Made by a program: the position numbers and the translations under genes. A stretch of DNA of 64,000 bases from Isoetes taiwanensis (Eukaryota > Streptophyta > Lycopodiopsida > Isoetales > Isoetaceae), in assembly GCA_021234155.1 (NCBI GenBank), contig JAJEKV010000125.1, positions 1,664,775 through 1,728,774 of the forward strand, given 5' to 3'. Below, piece by piece: positions 11,030 to 22,271 of the stretch. Every line of letters starts with the position of its first letter. The first letter of the stretch is position 1. The notes under the pieces are model-generated. The model worked only from the letters and a program-made list of their open reading frames with translations. It did no database searches and was not told where the DNA came from.

Positions 11030-13600
11030 ATTATGTCATAAGACAGGACCTATGGTATCTAAACCTCTTGCCAGGTTGGTTGCTATGTATTTTCCACCGG
11101 ATGGGGTCCGCCCTTCACGCCATAAATGTTGGAAACTAAATAAGTATGAGTAATAACACTTAGGTGAGCTCTTTCTCTTCCATGCTAAATGATCAAGTAG
11201 AATAACAGAAGATTGGAGAAAGACATGGCAATCAATGTCATAACAGATCTCTAAATATAGTTATCTCTTTATTTATTGCGGATAGTTCAGGCTACTGAAC
11301 TATCAAAATGCAATCCCTTCCCTTGCAATGCTATGCAATCTAGGCGTAGAGCAAAAATCAAGAAATAGAAGTCTATTAAGAGCTTTTATCGACATAGACT
11401 TTATAATCATTGCAAATATCATAATAACATGCATCTCAATCGAATATAAACATCAATAAGGGACACGGAAAATTAAAGTATGCGAAATTTCTTACCCAGA
11501 GGGCATTCTTCACCTTTTGCTCAATCCGTCCCATATTTTGCATCTGTAATATTTTTTCCGGCCAACAATACAAAGCAGCTAGGAGGGTGAGAAATATGGA
11601 AAGAACACACATGTAGCTTATCGCAAACTAAAACTCTCTTAGAGTTGAGAAAACCGACCTACAAATCAAGAACGGACATGTAGCTTGCTTCAATCTTCAT
11701 TCAGCTATGTGAGTTATTGATTTTCCATTCCTGGGCAGAGAAGGATTAATGCTTCAATTAGGGGTAGACCAAGCTCAAAGCTTGTTGGGGATGAACATTG
11801 GGTAAGGCAACGCATCATCCGCAGGTCCAAGCAAATCTTAAACAAAAAAGAAATAGAAGTTCCTTTGGGGAAAATGTGAATTTAACTCAGTCCAAGGAGT
11901 TCCAATCATGATATAAACTGCATGCTCTGTCCCTAAGCGTTTGCAAATTTGTCCTGAGAGCCATGGATGAGAAAGCTTCAAGTTACGGATTGGGCCCAAT
12001 CTAGTTTGCAGAGCTCGAATTGGTGTAAATCGATGGTCCTCCAGGCCTCCTCCGGATCAAGCACAATTTAGGACGAAAAAATTAGCCGTGAGAATCAAAC
12101 ATGGTAGAAGAATTACCTGCACTTGCTCCCATCCCATATGCCTGTTCCCTTCTCGCCGTTTTTCTCGTTTGCTAAATCGGCCGATCAGGTATGCACGGTT
12201 TAAACCGGACCACTATTATCCGCCATAAGAACTGAAAATCAAAGGAACCTTTAGAGCCGAATGGAACCATATATGCAATAAGGCCCTGTTTTTTGTTTAG
12301 GGTGTAATGGGGAACCAAGAGCTCATGGCTATGCCAAGGAGGCGCCGAGGCAGACTTGGAAAGTACAACATCAAATTTAATTTGTCGATTGAAATCGATC
12401 ATTTTGGAGCTCCTTCGCCATGCTTTTAGTCCTTTTAAACTGCTAGAATACGGCTTTAGATCCCCTGCCGCTTGATTGTTCAACAAAATTTTAGATAGCT
12501 TTAGTTCGATAATTCAATCGAAGCGAGCATGGCATCAAGCTTCCCACTGAGCGGGCATGGCACTAAGGCGAGAATCCGAGATGTTGTAAGGAATTTCGGC
12601 TCTTTTCTGAGGCGACATCGTGAAGAGCGGATTTGATGAGAGGAAGAAGGGGGGCTATGAAAAAAAGAGTAATAGAAACAAATCCGCACTGAGAGAGATG
12701 GATGGAACGAGGGCATAGCCATGGCGCTTATAGCGGGAAGAGGCCCGCCGGAAAGGACCGGCCGGAAAATGATGATAATTCCAAAAACAACTCCGGTTCG
12801 AACAATTTTATATTTAGTCAGAGGATAGTAGTAAACATCAGAGAAAGCAAAAGAAATGGAAGGGACAATCATGAACTTTATGTAAGGAAGCAATGAAGAA
12901 GGAGCACTAGTTAAAATGGCATGGCGAAAATGGGATGGATGGATGGATAGCGTATGAGACAATTTACAAGACATTAGGATGGGTCTTGCCCCACCATCGT
13001 ATATGGCTAAAATGGATCTATCCTTTTCCCATGTTGTTAATGCGTGGTTGAAGGAGGAATAGACATGATTGATTTAGCACTATAAAGCAAAATACTAGTA
13101 GTTAAGTTCATGTAGAATATTCTAGAGGGAATAACGAATATCTCTTCCGTGATCTCTCTTTCATGGCTTCCATGTACCAAGGCCTCCTTGTTAGGTGGAA
13201 AAAAGCGTTGATGTTAAAATATCGAAGAATCTGGCCGGAAGTACTACGTTCATGGTGGATTCCAGTCAATTACTACAACTAGAATGGACATTTGGATCTA
13301 TTGGCTGATGTTCGAGCGTTGAGAAGGTGGATTAAGCGTGGCGTATGTTCATGTGCAAAGTGGTACGAGATGTCGTCAACTAATAGAATTGATAGCTTTC
13401 AAACAAAATTTTGGCCTACGAGAATAAGGACAAAACAATGTGGGAATGGTGGGAATATGTTATAGTATCTTCTCCAAACCATATAAATTGCATGAAAAGA
13501 AACCATCGATCCTTGACTAATCCTTACAGGTTGAGTCATAATCATCTTATAAATGTGCGAAAATAAAAAAGTGGTATATCACCGGCATCTAGTGGAATGT
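11030..13600. other. About 2.5 kb without a supportable gene
   Basis: The sequence is moderately AT-rich. Minus-strand ORFs of 104 codons (12172-12486) and 157 codons (12501-12974) exist but show low-complexity hydrophobic and Ser-rich composition and match no family I know. I do not call them genes. A perfect 10-bp inverted repeat with a 4-nt loop (GATAGTTCAG) is at 11281-11304. Confidence 0.4.
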
Positions 13601-13639
13601 ACAAGTCACTGCAGACACAAATCAAGAAAAACGAGAGGT

Positions 13640-13990
13640 GTGGATGATACTTCCTGGAGTGAATTCATTTTTATTGCAATTGGTTCATAGAGTTTCTATG
13701 ATAAATAGAAGGGTATCCACACTCAGGTATGACATGAACCAACTATGTCCACTATGATTGATTTGGAACACTGCTTAGTAGTGTGCACTGACTTGCAAGT
13801 TGAGTGGATGTGGTTACGCATATGTTTAATACTGCATTGGGGACTGGCAACCTCCTTCTAGGTATGTATCCAATGGAATGGGAATTCAGAACATAGCTTG
13901 AAGAAGCTTACCAAATCAATAAGCTCTATCAGACTAGGTGTAAATCTGAACCTCATCCTTGGCTCATTGACGCTTCTTCCTCAACCTATC
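13640..13990 (+). pseudogene. LINE ORF2 C-terminal (zf-RVT-like) fragment
   Basis: Starting at 13653 the frame reads VNSFLLQLVHRVSMINRRVS, then a LCPL and, after a frameshift, DLEHCLVVCTDL...W. This matches the reverse-transcriptase zinc-binding region found near the end of plant L1-type ORF2 proteins (VKFFLW...HR...CPLC...E.EHLF..C). Only this terminal piece is readable. It ends just before the 5S rRNA gene at 14051. Confidence 0.5.
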
Positions 13991-14050
13991 CTGTCAATGA
14001 TTGGAGCTGCCCGACAATAAAATAAAATTCACAACAAGGCAACCAGTGGT

Positions 14051-14169
14051 TGGGTGCAGCACCGGGACTTCCCGGGAGGTCACCCATCCCAGTACTATTC
14101 CGGCCCAAGCGCGCTTAACTTCGGAGTTCTGATGGGATCCGGTGTGGTAGCGCTGGTATGACCGCACCA
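14051..14169 (-). rRNA. 5S rRNA gene, full length
   Basis: The minus strand carries a complete 5S rRNA of about 119 nt. It has the 5' GGTGCGGTCATACC, the internal control region with GGATCCCATCAGAACTCCG and AGTTAAGCGCGCTTGGGC, and the 3' GGGATGGGTGACCTCCCGGG through GCTGCACCC. The terminal stem pairs except at the first base. Sequence features are of the land plant or streptophyte type. The run of Ts expected just after the 3' end is not obvious, and the canonical plant TATA at -28 is not seen, so expression of this copy is uncertain. Confidence 0.92.
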
Positions 14170-14416
14170 CGAAGGAGGAGGGATATGAAATGCATGTAAG
14201 GGGTTTGCTTTGGAGGGGGTAGCACGTCTAGCAGGAGTGGAGGAGGCACGTAGAATGTGCACAAGGTGGCGGGAGCGGGCCGACCGCGCTTACGCCTTGA
14301 CTGCACGCGTTGCAATGCCAAGGAAAGAGCAAGTAAAATTAAGGTAAGTGGAGAGACACTGTGAAAAGATAGCAAAAGAGGCATCTCTGAGGATGGGGGA
14401 GCAAAAGTGTGGTGGT

Positions 14417-14492
14417 TGGGTGCAGCACCGGGACTTCCCGGGAGGTCACCCATCCCAGTACTATTCCGGCCCAAGCGCGCTTAACTTCGGAG
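14417..14492 (-). pseudogene. Truncated second 5S rRNA copy (3' part)
   Basis: A stretch of 76 nt is identical to the 3' part of the 5S gene at 14051, including GGGTGACCTCCCGGG, and the match stops inside the internal control region (AACTCCG). The two copies are 366 bp apart in the same orientation. That fits one 5S gene plus about 245 bp of spacer in a tandem array. The 5' third of this copy has been lost. An AAAA (TTTT on the gene strand) follows about 10 nt beyond its 3' end. Confidence 0.9.
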
Positions 14493-14897
14493 GAAGGTAA
14501 AAATCGGTTGTTGTGTCGTTAAATATCACATCCGACAGCAACGGAGCTGCATAAGAAGGCTTTAATAACCAGAAATTTCGTTAAAGATGTATTAGATGAT
14601 TATTATGTTTCTTAATCATAGTATTTTGTAATAGGATAGGGCTCATATATGGACAAAAGGTCTTTGGGAGCTCTAATTTTGGCAAGTCCTCAAGTCCTCA
14701 TCCAACATCAAAGCGCATCAAAGTCTCGAACCAACCATGCAATTACACAAAATTACTTCAAAACATGGGTGATTATACTAAATTGTGGAAAAGAATTGAT
14801 TATCCACAAGCATTTGCTTAGCATTTTTTCGCTTTAAGTATCCAGTTTTCCTCACAGACGCCTATGCCATCACATATGCCTATGCCTGTCTCCTTAA

Positions 14898-15039
14898 GAG
14901 CCGGTTCACATGCAGTGAAGGCGCCATCACCGTCATGTAAAAAGGCTCACCCTTTTACATGGACCATCACTTGCCATCGTGAATTAGCACATGACAAAAC
15001 AGGGGCCCCCTCCGACGGTGGTTGCATGTGAACCCAGGC
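14898..15039. mobile_element. MITE-like inverted-repeat element, about 142 bp
   Basis: The left end GAGCCGGTTCACATGCA and the right end read inward (GCCTGGGTTCACATGCA) share a 12-bp perfect inverted repeat, GGTTCACATGCA, with extended similarity at both sides. There is no coding capacity. The sequence CTTAA precedes the left end and CTATT follows the right end, so a target-site duplication is not clear. The arrangement fits a small non-autonomous DNA transposon of uncertain superfamily. Confidence 0.55.
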
Positions 15040-15494
15040 TATTTGATCCACAGCTCCCTTCCTTACAGCAATCCTTTTGTTCTATCACTTCCAAAAGGGA
15101 AGCATGGATTGTATGTTTTGCTCTGTTCAACTCATGAGTTTTATAGCCTACCTCACCAAGAACCCAAAAATCTATAGTCCAAAATCATGTTAGAATTAAA
15201 AAAATTCATTTAATGAATCTACTGATGTATATGGCTCCCATTGCAATGACAATACTACCGTCAGTAACACTTTTCATACATAAGTGTCTTTGCAAACACT
15301 TTTCATATAGAACGAAATGTCTTTGCAATTGTGGTTCGATTGATGCAAGGAGAGATCCATGGATTTTGATAATTCTTTTCTTAGCATATCTCTAATATAT
15401 AATTGTAATTAGGCCGATAAGGGTGCAGCTTGCATATGGTGTTTTCTATGCTTAGGATTACCCACGTGTAAGCATGTAAATAATTTTGAAGAAT

Positions 15495-15580
15495 GGCGAT
15501 CTTTCTAGAAGCTACGCCGGAACTTCTCGATTTTACACGTCTAGAATGATCTAGACGGTTCTCTGTTGATATAAAAAGAA
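15495..15580 (+). promoter_or_regulatory. Possible promoter: HSE-like repeats, hairpin and TATA box
   Basis: A TTCTAGAA core and a nearby GGAACTTC resemble heat-shock elements. They are followed by a perfect 8-bp inverted repeat (CGTCTAGA, 4-nt loop) at about 15538-15557 and a GATATAAAAAG TATA-like sequence at about 15568. No ORF of note follows within 1 kb, so any transcript would be non-coding or spliced. This is weak evidence. Confidence 0.2.
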
Positions 15581-16148
15581 AGGACGCGCACAAATTGAAA
15601 CCCAGAGCTTAGGTTGATGGCAAGTTGGGCAAAGTTGGGCGTTTGTTTGGCGGCCATATCAGATTGGTTTTTTATTTTGGTTGTATTGGAGGGCCGAAGG
15701 CAAGCTCCGGATTTAGTCTGGACTGGAAGTAGTTCCTTTCAGGGGACGATTTGAAGGAGCATTTCTCCACTGCGGCTTTTATTTTCTGCCAGGAAGGAAA
15801 TCGTTATGTTAAATCGAGAGTTCCAGATGAATGTAGAACCTTTTGGATTCTTCTTTTTTGGTATAAAAGTGGAGGACTGGGCATAAACGGATGAGTGGGG
15901 CTTCAAGCATCGGAATACAGATGTTCAAACAGATTATACAGTGGAGGTTTTTGCACTGCCAAATCGGTGCATTAGGGCTCTTGGTGCCTCAAGAATCGTG
16001 TTGATGAGGTACATTCATTTAATCTCCTGCTTATGCTGACCGCATCTGTGGATTTTTCTTATGGAACTTAATCACAATCCTGCGATGGTGGCTCTGTGAT
16101 TGTGGCTCTGTGATTATAAAGGTACAGGCATTTTTTTTTTTCGTTGGA

Positions 16149-16354
16149 TTGTTGCAGTCTAGGTCAAATAATTCAGCTTCAAGTTTGTTAGAATCCAGAA
16201 GCACGGGAAACCCAAGCACAGGATCGGCCACATCTTTCTTAGACGGAAAACCCAAGCACAGGATCCGCCACATCTTTCTTAGTCCAGTCTTTCTCCTCGA
16301 TTGTTGCAGTCTAGGCCAAATAATTTAGCTTCAAGTTTGTTAAAATCTGAAGGA
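16149..16354. repeat. Nested direct duplications
   Basis: A segment of about 54 bp starting TTGTTGCAGTCTAGG occurs at 16149-16202 and again at 16301-16354 with few differences. Between them a 40-bp unit (CCCAAGCACAGGATC...) is tandemly duplicated at 16206-16283. The pattern suggests repeated local duplication. Confidence 0.8.
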
Positions 16355-17456
16355 CAGATACCTCCTTGGCCGTCTCTTTCTGAATCCAATCTTTCTCAAC
16401 CCAGTCTGTGTTGCCCCTACTTATAGCAGCATGGAGATCAAGCTTGAGCTTTTTTTTGGTGAGATTCTAAGATAAACACACAGAAAATGTCAAGGCCAAT
16501 TTCGTTTCCTTCTACTCATCTGCCAAGACTGTGCACCAGACGGCCAGGATTCCGATCATTTTGACCAAAAAATGTTTTGTGCCCAATTTCTGGCTTAAGC
16601 TATGGCCCTCAGCTGCTCTTCTAGAATTAGCGCTCCTTTGGATGCTGGGAAAGGGTCCTTATTTCCTTATGGCCTCTGTTTTCTTATGACAGGTAAGGAT
16701 GAAATGTTCCTCAGACTCCGTCATATCCAAATTATGCATTCTCTTTGTCATTCAGGTTTGCTTCCTTAAACTTTAACTCTTTTAATCTCAACTGCTTTTT
16801 GATCTATAACAATCTGGGGTGCTTCGAAGTGGTCCTCGAATCCATGTAAGTTTGTATTGGAACTTTGAACTGGTTCTCAAATCCACCTAAGTTTGAATTG
16901 GTGCAGAGATTTTGGCAGTGGCATTACCATATTTTAAGGAAGTGAGATAAAGGTTAAACTACTTTTGTGTAAATCTGCAGTGCAGTACGATGATAATTGT
17001 TGCATCTAAAATATTCATTGTGCCAACTCATTATTTGATAAGCCAACCTCCCTACAAACTCTAAGGCAGAGGCTACTCACACACCAAAAGCCCTCCATAA
17101 GCCCCATAGCAGTGAAAGACCTTTTTTTTTGTTTTAATTAGAAGACGGTTTTGAGAGACGAATAATGTGCAGATCATATCCAAAGCTTTTTTATATTTTA
17201 CAAATGTTATCCAAAAAGTTAAATTCTAACATGTTTATTTTTGCCCCAAATTTATGCAAGATGTTTTGACATGTTGAAGCCATGCGTCGTTATCTTCCAT
17301 TAAATCAATTTTTCAGGTACCTTGTGTAGAGAATACTCAGCATTTAGAGCTTTGCTCTCTTTTTGCCAATTTAGACAAAGTGGATTTTCGAAGTTGTTAT
17401 TAGAGATTGTTTCTTTCAAATGGTCTATTGTGAGCTTAATATCAATGTTGGGTGGG

Positions 17457-17874
17457 CAATTGAGGAAAGAGATGCCATTTATTTTAAGCATGTCATGCTT
17501 GGATTGTACATTTCGTGGAAGATCTTTTAACAACCCTTGTGCAATCTCTAGAACATGAGGTGAGGTTCAATTGAGGAAAGAGATGCCATTTATTTTAAGC
17601 ATGTCATGCTTGGATTGTACATTTCGTGGAAGATCTTTTGACAGCCCTTGTGCAATCTCTAGAACATGAGGTGAGGTTCAAGTCAAGAACCTTAATGGCT
17701 ATACCTTAATAGACCAAATAATTGAGAACTCTAGAACATGAGGTGAGGTTCAAGTCAAGAACCTTAATGGCTATACCTTAATAGACCAAATAATTGAGAA
17801 CTCTAGAACATGAGGTGAGGTTCAAGTCAAGAACCTTAATGGCTATACCTTAATAGACCAAATAATTGAGAACT
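17457..17874. repeat. Two overlapping tandem arrays (111 bp x2, 72 bp x3)
   Basis: A 111-bp unit beginning CAATTGAGGAAAGAGATGCC is present at 17457 and 17568, nearly identical. Its end, CTCTAGAACATGAGGTGAGG, starts a 72-bp unit repeated at 17657, 17729 and 17801. The near identity of copies implies recent expansion. No gene is supported here. Confidence 0.9.
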
Positions 17875-17879
17875 GACAG

Positions 17880-19270
17880 CGGCATGGCAAATACAGTGGG
17901 CAGTGGCATGGCAAATACATGATCTTAGCACTTAACATTTAGATAATATTATTTCTTGGTAATAAACTATTTTATTGAGCTGATATTTAGTGCAGTTTAA
18001 GGACAGTCCATGTGGAACTAAGGGTGAAAGTAAGCATTGGTATTTTTTGCTTTTTGGAATGGTTCACAGTTTGTTTGCCATTTGGCTGGGAAGGTTGTGG
18101 TGGATGAATGTTATGCTTTAGATGACTGAAGCAGGCTACAAAACTTGCCCATGGAAATAACATGGAGTGGTCATTGCATTGTCTTCCTTTTGCAAAGACA
18201 ACTTTGGCTGGATTATCAAGCAATAGAGGATTATGCAGGCTCATGGGGTAAAAGACTGTATAGGCGTGCTATGGACAAGCGCCTGATTCTGCTATGGGCG
18301 AGCATGTCAGGGTCATGAGGTCTATATGAGCTCTACTCTTTAGGTGGAATTGTATTTGGGAGATTGGTGGCACAAAAGTCAGTAAAAGGGAGGATTCATA
18401 TCAATTCCTCTTTTGAACTAACCGTCTTTCGTCTCTATTAAAATAATAGTTGTCTTTGTGATAGGTCGTGTGGGATGATTGAAACAATTGTTTATGTGCA
18501 TTCTTCTTTCAATTACTCAAAACACACTTGAGTCGTCATCCTTTGGCAACTATAAGTTGATGTATTTCAAAGTAAAGCAATGCTCAAATTATAGGTAATT
18601 TTGAACGTATGATTGGTCCCTGATCAGTTGTGTATACACAAAAACATGTGCTATATTCAAAATCCGATTCTTTGTGTTATTTGAGGCGGCGACAGCCGCC
18701 GCGACAAAGTCTTGTAATTAGTAAATCTCAATTTCTTGGTCACTAAAGCACACAAATGTTTGAAATCTACACGTTCTCACAAATGCAAAGGTTGTTGCTA
18801 GTCATAGCAAATGGAATGACAACATTTGGCACCACCATCTGTTAACAGGAATAAGAAGTGATCTTCACCAAATAAAAGCCCATAATTTGATAACATGAAG
18901 AATTTATCCGGTTCTATTGACGTATTAATGAAGTCAATCTGACACGTAGCAACATACATGAACTTCAAGCACGACCCAATGACTAGAACAAGTATTGCTT
19001 CAATAAAAATGACCAACCGTCTGGAAGGTATTTTACAGACTCGAGAACGTTTATCTCTAAGTCCTTCAAACAGAGTTCAAATTCCTATAAAATTTGTCTT
19101 ATGATTTTGCTCTTGTTTGTGTTTTCCATTTGTTATATGGAGCCAATATGGTTTACAATAAGGATCTTTGCCAATTGACAGCCTATAAGGCAAATTTTTT
19201 GCATGTAGAACTAAAATCTCACTGCATTATGCAAAATGTCACAGCAGATAAGTACCAATCGTAATGTTCT
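17880..19270. other. No gene recognised
   Basis: Only short ORFs in all frames, with no family resemblance. A GC-rich hairpin (GGCGGC, loop GACA, GCCGCC) occurs near 18684-18699. This segment lies 3' of APC11 on the minus strand and may hold its 3' UTR and downstream spacer. Confidence 0.4.
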
Positions 19271-19273
19271 ATT

Positions 19274-20398
19274 CTAGCCACGGAACTTCCACTCTCTGCG
19301 GCACATTGGGCATTGGGGTCGAGGGCTCTGTGAATTGACCCACTTTAAGATGCAATGCAGATGAAAGGCATGATTGCAAGCACCCCAAACTGCAAAGAGT
19401 CAGAGTAATGGTGAACAGATAATATGAACAAAAATTAGAAATGTCATCCATATAGATTGGCAATGAAATAATTCAGAAAATCAGTGCAGAAGCTGTAATT
19501 CAAGGAAGCACAACAATGCTATCTGGTCGATAAGTCCACAGCCAAGATTACTATTTATACCATGGCAAGGTTCTTTCAACAACCACTTTAATTTTGCACT
19601 GAAACCTTTCTGCTCTTCTCTTTTAGCAATGGCTCATGCTAAATGCGGGCTAGCTTGTGCTCTACAAAAGGATTTACAACTTGCTGACCACAGGTTAAGA
19701 TTAATTGGAGAGTCTGGCCCAAGCACAGTACATCCAGCAGAAAAAGTTTGCACTGAAACCGTTCTGCTCCTCTCTTTTTGCAATGACTCATGCTAAATGG
19801 GACCTAGCTTGTGCACTAAAATTTTTTTTCCAACTTGCTGATCACAGGTTGAGATTAATTGGTGAGTCTGGCCCAAGCACAGTACAGAAACAAAAATCTG
19901 TATAGTGATGATAAATCAACCATGTTGTGAATCCTTAACAAATGGTCAGACCTATTGTATACTAAATCCTGACAAGATCATGCAATCATGGCTATGAAGC
20001 TGTGAAGCACATTTTTCCAAAACACATACAATAGCATACGCAACAAAATTCTCATGAAAAGAAGCTTACTTAAAGGGCAGTCGTCCCCCGGCATCTTACA
20101 ATCGGGACAACATCCATCAAATGCCATTCTACATATTCCGCAAGCGTCATCATGTGCATCCCATGTCCAAGAAGCTACAGCATGCCATCTGCCAGTATAG
20201 TGGAAAAAGGGAACATAAGCCTGAAATATATATGAGCTAAACCTCAAAATCTAGGCCCCAGAACTTACTCTTGAAGAAAACAATGCCCATAAGGCAGAGA
20301 AGGATCAGGTCAAGCAAACAGTCAACTGCTGTGTTCAAAAACATAAAAATATCTGCTGAGATATGTGGGAGAATCATACTTAGGATCTTCGCCTTCAT
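19274..20398 (-). CDS. APC11: APC11, RING-H2 subunit of the anaphase-promoting complex
   Basis: APC11 is the RING-H2 catalytic subunit of the anaphase-promoting complex, the E3 ligase that ubiquitinates cyclins and securin. The gene has three exons: exon 1 at 20379-20398 (ATGAAGGCGAAGATCCTAAG), exon 2 at 20070-20188 (WHAVASWTWDAHDDACGIC through GDDCPL) and exon 3 at 19274-19389 (WGACNHAFHLHC, then CPMCRREWKF and TAG). The assembled product is 84 residues, the usual plant length. All RING zinc ligands are present: CGIC, CCPDC, DDC, CNHAFHLHC, CPMC. Exon 2 to 3 splicing is canonical GT-AG and in phase. Exon 1 lacks one base: CTAAG is followed by TATGA where AAG|GTATGA is expected. Either this copy has a donor-site deletion, the assembly has an error, or exon 1 lies elsewhere. 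An ATG at 20245-20247 reads in frame into exon 2 as an alternative. Confidence 0.93.
19592..19890. repeat. Tandem duplication inside APC11 intron 2
   Basis: A segment of about 140-155 bp starting TTTGCACTGAAACC is present twice (from about 19593 and about 19747), ending in AGTCTGGCCCAAGCACAGTA in both. The copies differ at several bases, so the duplication is not recent. It lies wholly within the intron of about 680 nt between exons 2 and 3 of APC11. Confidence 0.85.
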
Positions 20399-22050
20399 TG
20401 GGAAAAAAGTGTCTCCCCTCTATTTGTTGTACGAGGTACTTTTGCCTGTGAAGAAAAATATCTATTCCTGCAGATAACCAAAAATTATAAATTTGATAGA
20501 ACGTTCTTACAACCTATATTTCATGCCACACGACAAATATAAAGCAAACAATTATATCATACAGCAAAATGCTCAAAATTTGTTATATTCAAATTGAGTA
20601 ACACGCAATCATATTTTTGCAATTCAAGATTGCTGCATGTTGCTCATCATAATTGAGCTTTTATCATGATTGCTCATCTTAAGCTTTTTAAGAGCAGATG
20701 ATACTGGATTAAAACCGGACTACAAGCAACTTTCTAACGCCTATAATATATCTATCTTCCAAATAAGTTGCATAACTTCAACAGCTATAAGCTTGCCATT
20801 TAGTAAATTCCCAAAGCTTTTACGTAGAGCTTGTTTTGACGAAATCCAGTAGAAAAGTGCATATATCCAATCTCCTCAACTATTTATAATGTATGTATGC
20901 CAACCAGTTGGAGGCCAAATGGTAAAGACATGGCTGTTGAAGTTATATGACTTTTTCAGATGCATGGAACATGACAAGGTTGTGACCATTTATGTGTTAA
21001 CCTCCTAAAAACTGGCACAGCTTCCTGTATGTGATTTGGCTATCTCAGCAATTGTTGAAATACTGTTGACATTCACAATAAATTCTCAATAATCCCTGTT
21101 AGTGAGTATTGTGTCGGTGTCAGAAACCTTAAAGCAATCAGCAGGGATGTGAATTACAGGGTGACTGGCAGGGAGTCGTTCCATAAGTCCTATGGAGGGC
21201 CAACAAGTAATATTTTACCTTTATAAAGCTTTCTTCATATAATCTCTTAGATTTCCTTCCTTTTTTGCTAGGGCAGCTAATTTTGGGTTCAAGATCTACG
21301 TTATTGAGTATCCCATCTTTATGCTCATTCTACCTTGCAGGATCCAATGGCACACCCATCCAGATTCTTGTTGTACATTATGGATTGGGTATTTGTTAGA
21401 CACTAGCACAATGATCGAGAATCGGGGAGCACATAAAAGACAAGCAAAGTACGAGCAGAACACCCTAACCTGGGACCGATTCTTCGGCGCTTCTTTTCCG
21501 ATCGAAAAACCCTTCTGGCTAGGGTTCCGTGCAACTTACTAGTCCAAGTCACCCTGTTTTCTAGGGTATGGTCGCCTCCTATCGCGACTGTCCCTCGGAG
21601 CACCCAACCCCCGTCTCGACGCAACATCGCCCTGTGGCATGCCATCTTGGCCCTTTGGCATGCCACCTTGACCCGTGGACGTTATGTGCACGTACTGAAT
21701 CCGTTATGGCCTGGACGTTATGCGTCAGCCATGTGTCCCGGTGTCGTGCATATGGTACCGTGAATCGCGGATAAAGCTACAGCGATCGCGCCAAAGACGG
21801 TTGCCGGTTGTCGGGCGTTTATTGACCATCGGCGTGCAATAGAGCTCCGCTAAGCGTGAAGCCCTGCTTTCCGGTGTCGTGTAATTGTTGTCCACAATTG
21901 TGGAACAGTTCTGCCCACTCGTGGCTGTGTTAGGCTAAGAGTCATATCGATTCGAAATTAGAATTCAATGCGACCTTGCTCGATTCAAAATTAGAATTCG
22001 CGCCCATTCCATAGCACTCGATTACCGAAACCCAATTTGAAAATCAAGCT
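20399..22050 (-). promoter_or_regulatory. Region upstream of APC11, no gene recognised
   Basis: This stretch should hold the APC11 promoter and leader. On the minus strand, AACCCTAG-type telo-box sequences occur at about 21518-21530 and 21561-21567. In plants such elements sit in promoters of cell-cycle and translation genes. They are more than 1 kb from the start codon, which would require a long leader or a 5' UTR intron. Short direct repeats (ATTCRAAATTAGAATTC) occur at about 21950-22000. Confidence 0.25.
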
Positions 22051-22271
22051 CCCGCTATGGCTGCTAACAGAATAAAAGCCAATTTCATCTTCCAAATTTC
22101 AAGCTTATCGATATCAGGTCTTGAGGAGGACAATAGTAGACATGGTTTCCACAGGAGGTCGGAGAGGAGACGATCTTTGAAGCTAGTATGTGAGTACCTA
22201 CATCAAGGAAAAGAGTTACTGCTCCAAGGAGGAAGCGTCGGACACCACAGATCAGTGCTGCATCTCCCACA

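Noticed and set aside
12501-12974. 157-codon minus-strand ORF
   Set aside because: Low-complexity hydrophobic and Ser-rich composition, no family resemblance, no nearby exon signals.
19269-19463. 64-codon minus-strand ORF over APC11 exon 3
   Set aside because: Wrong frame. The correct frame gives the APC11 RING C-terminus.
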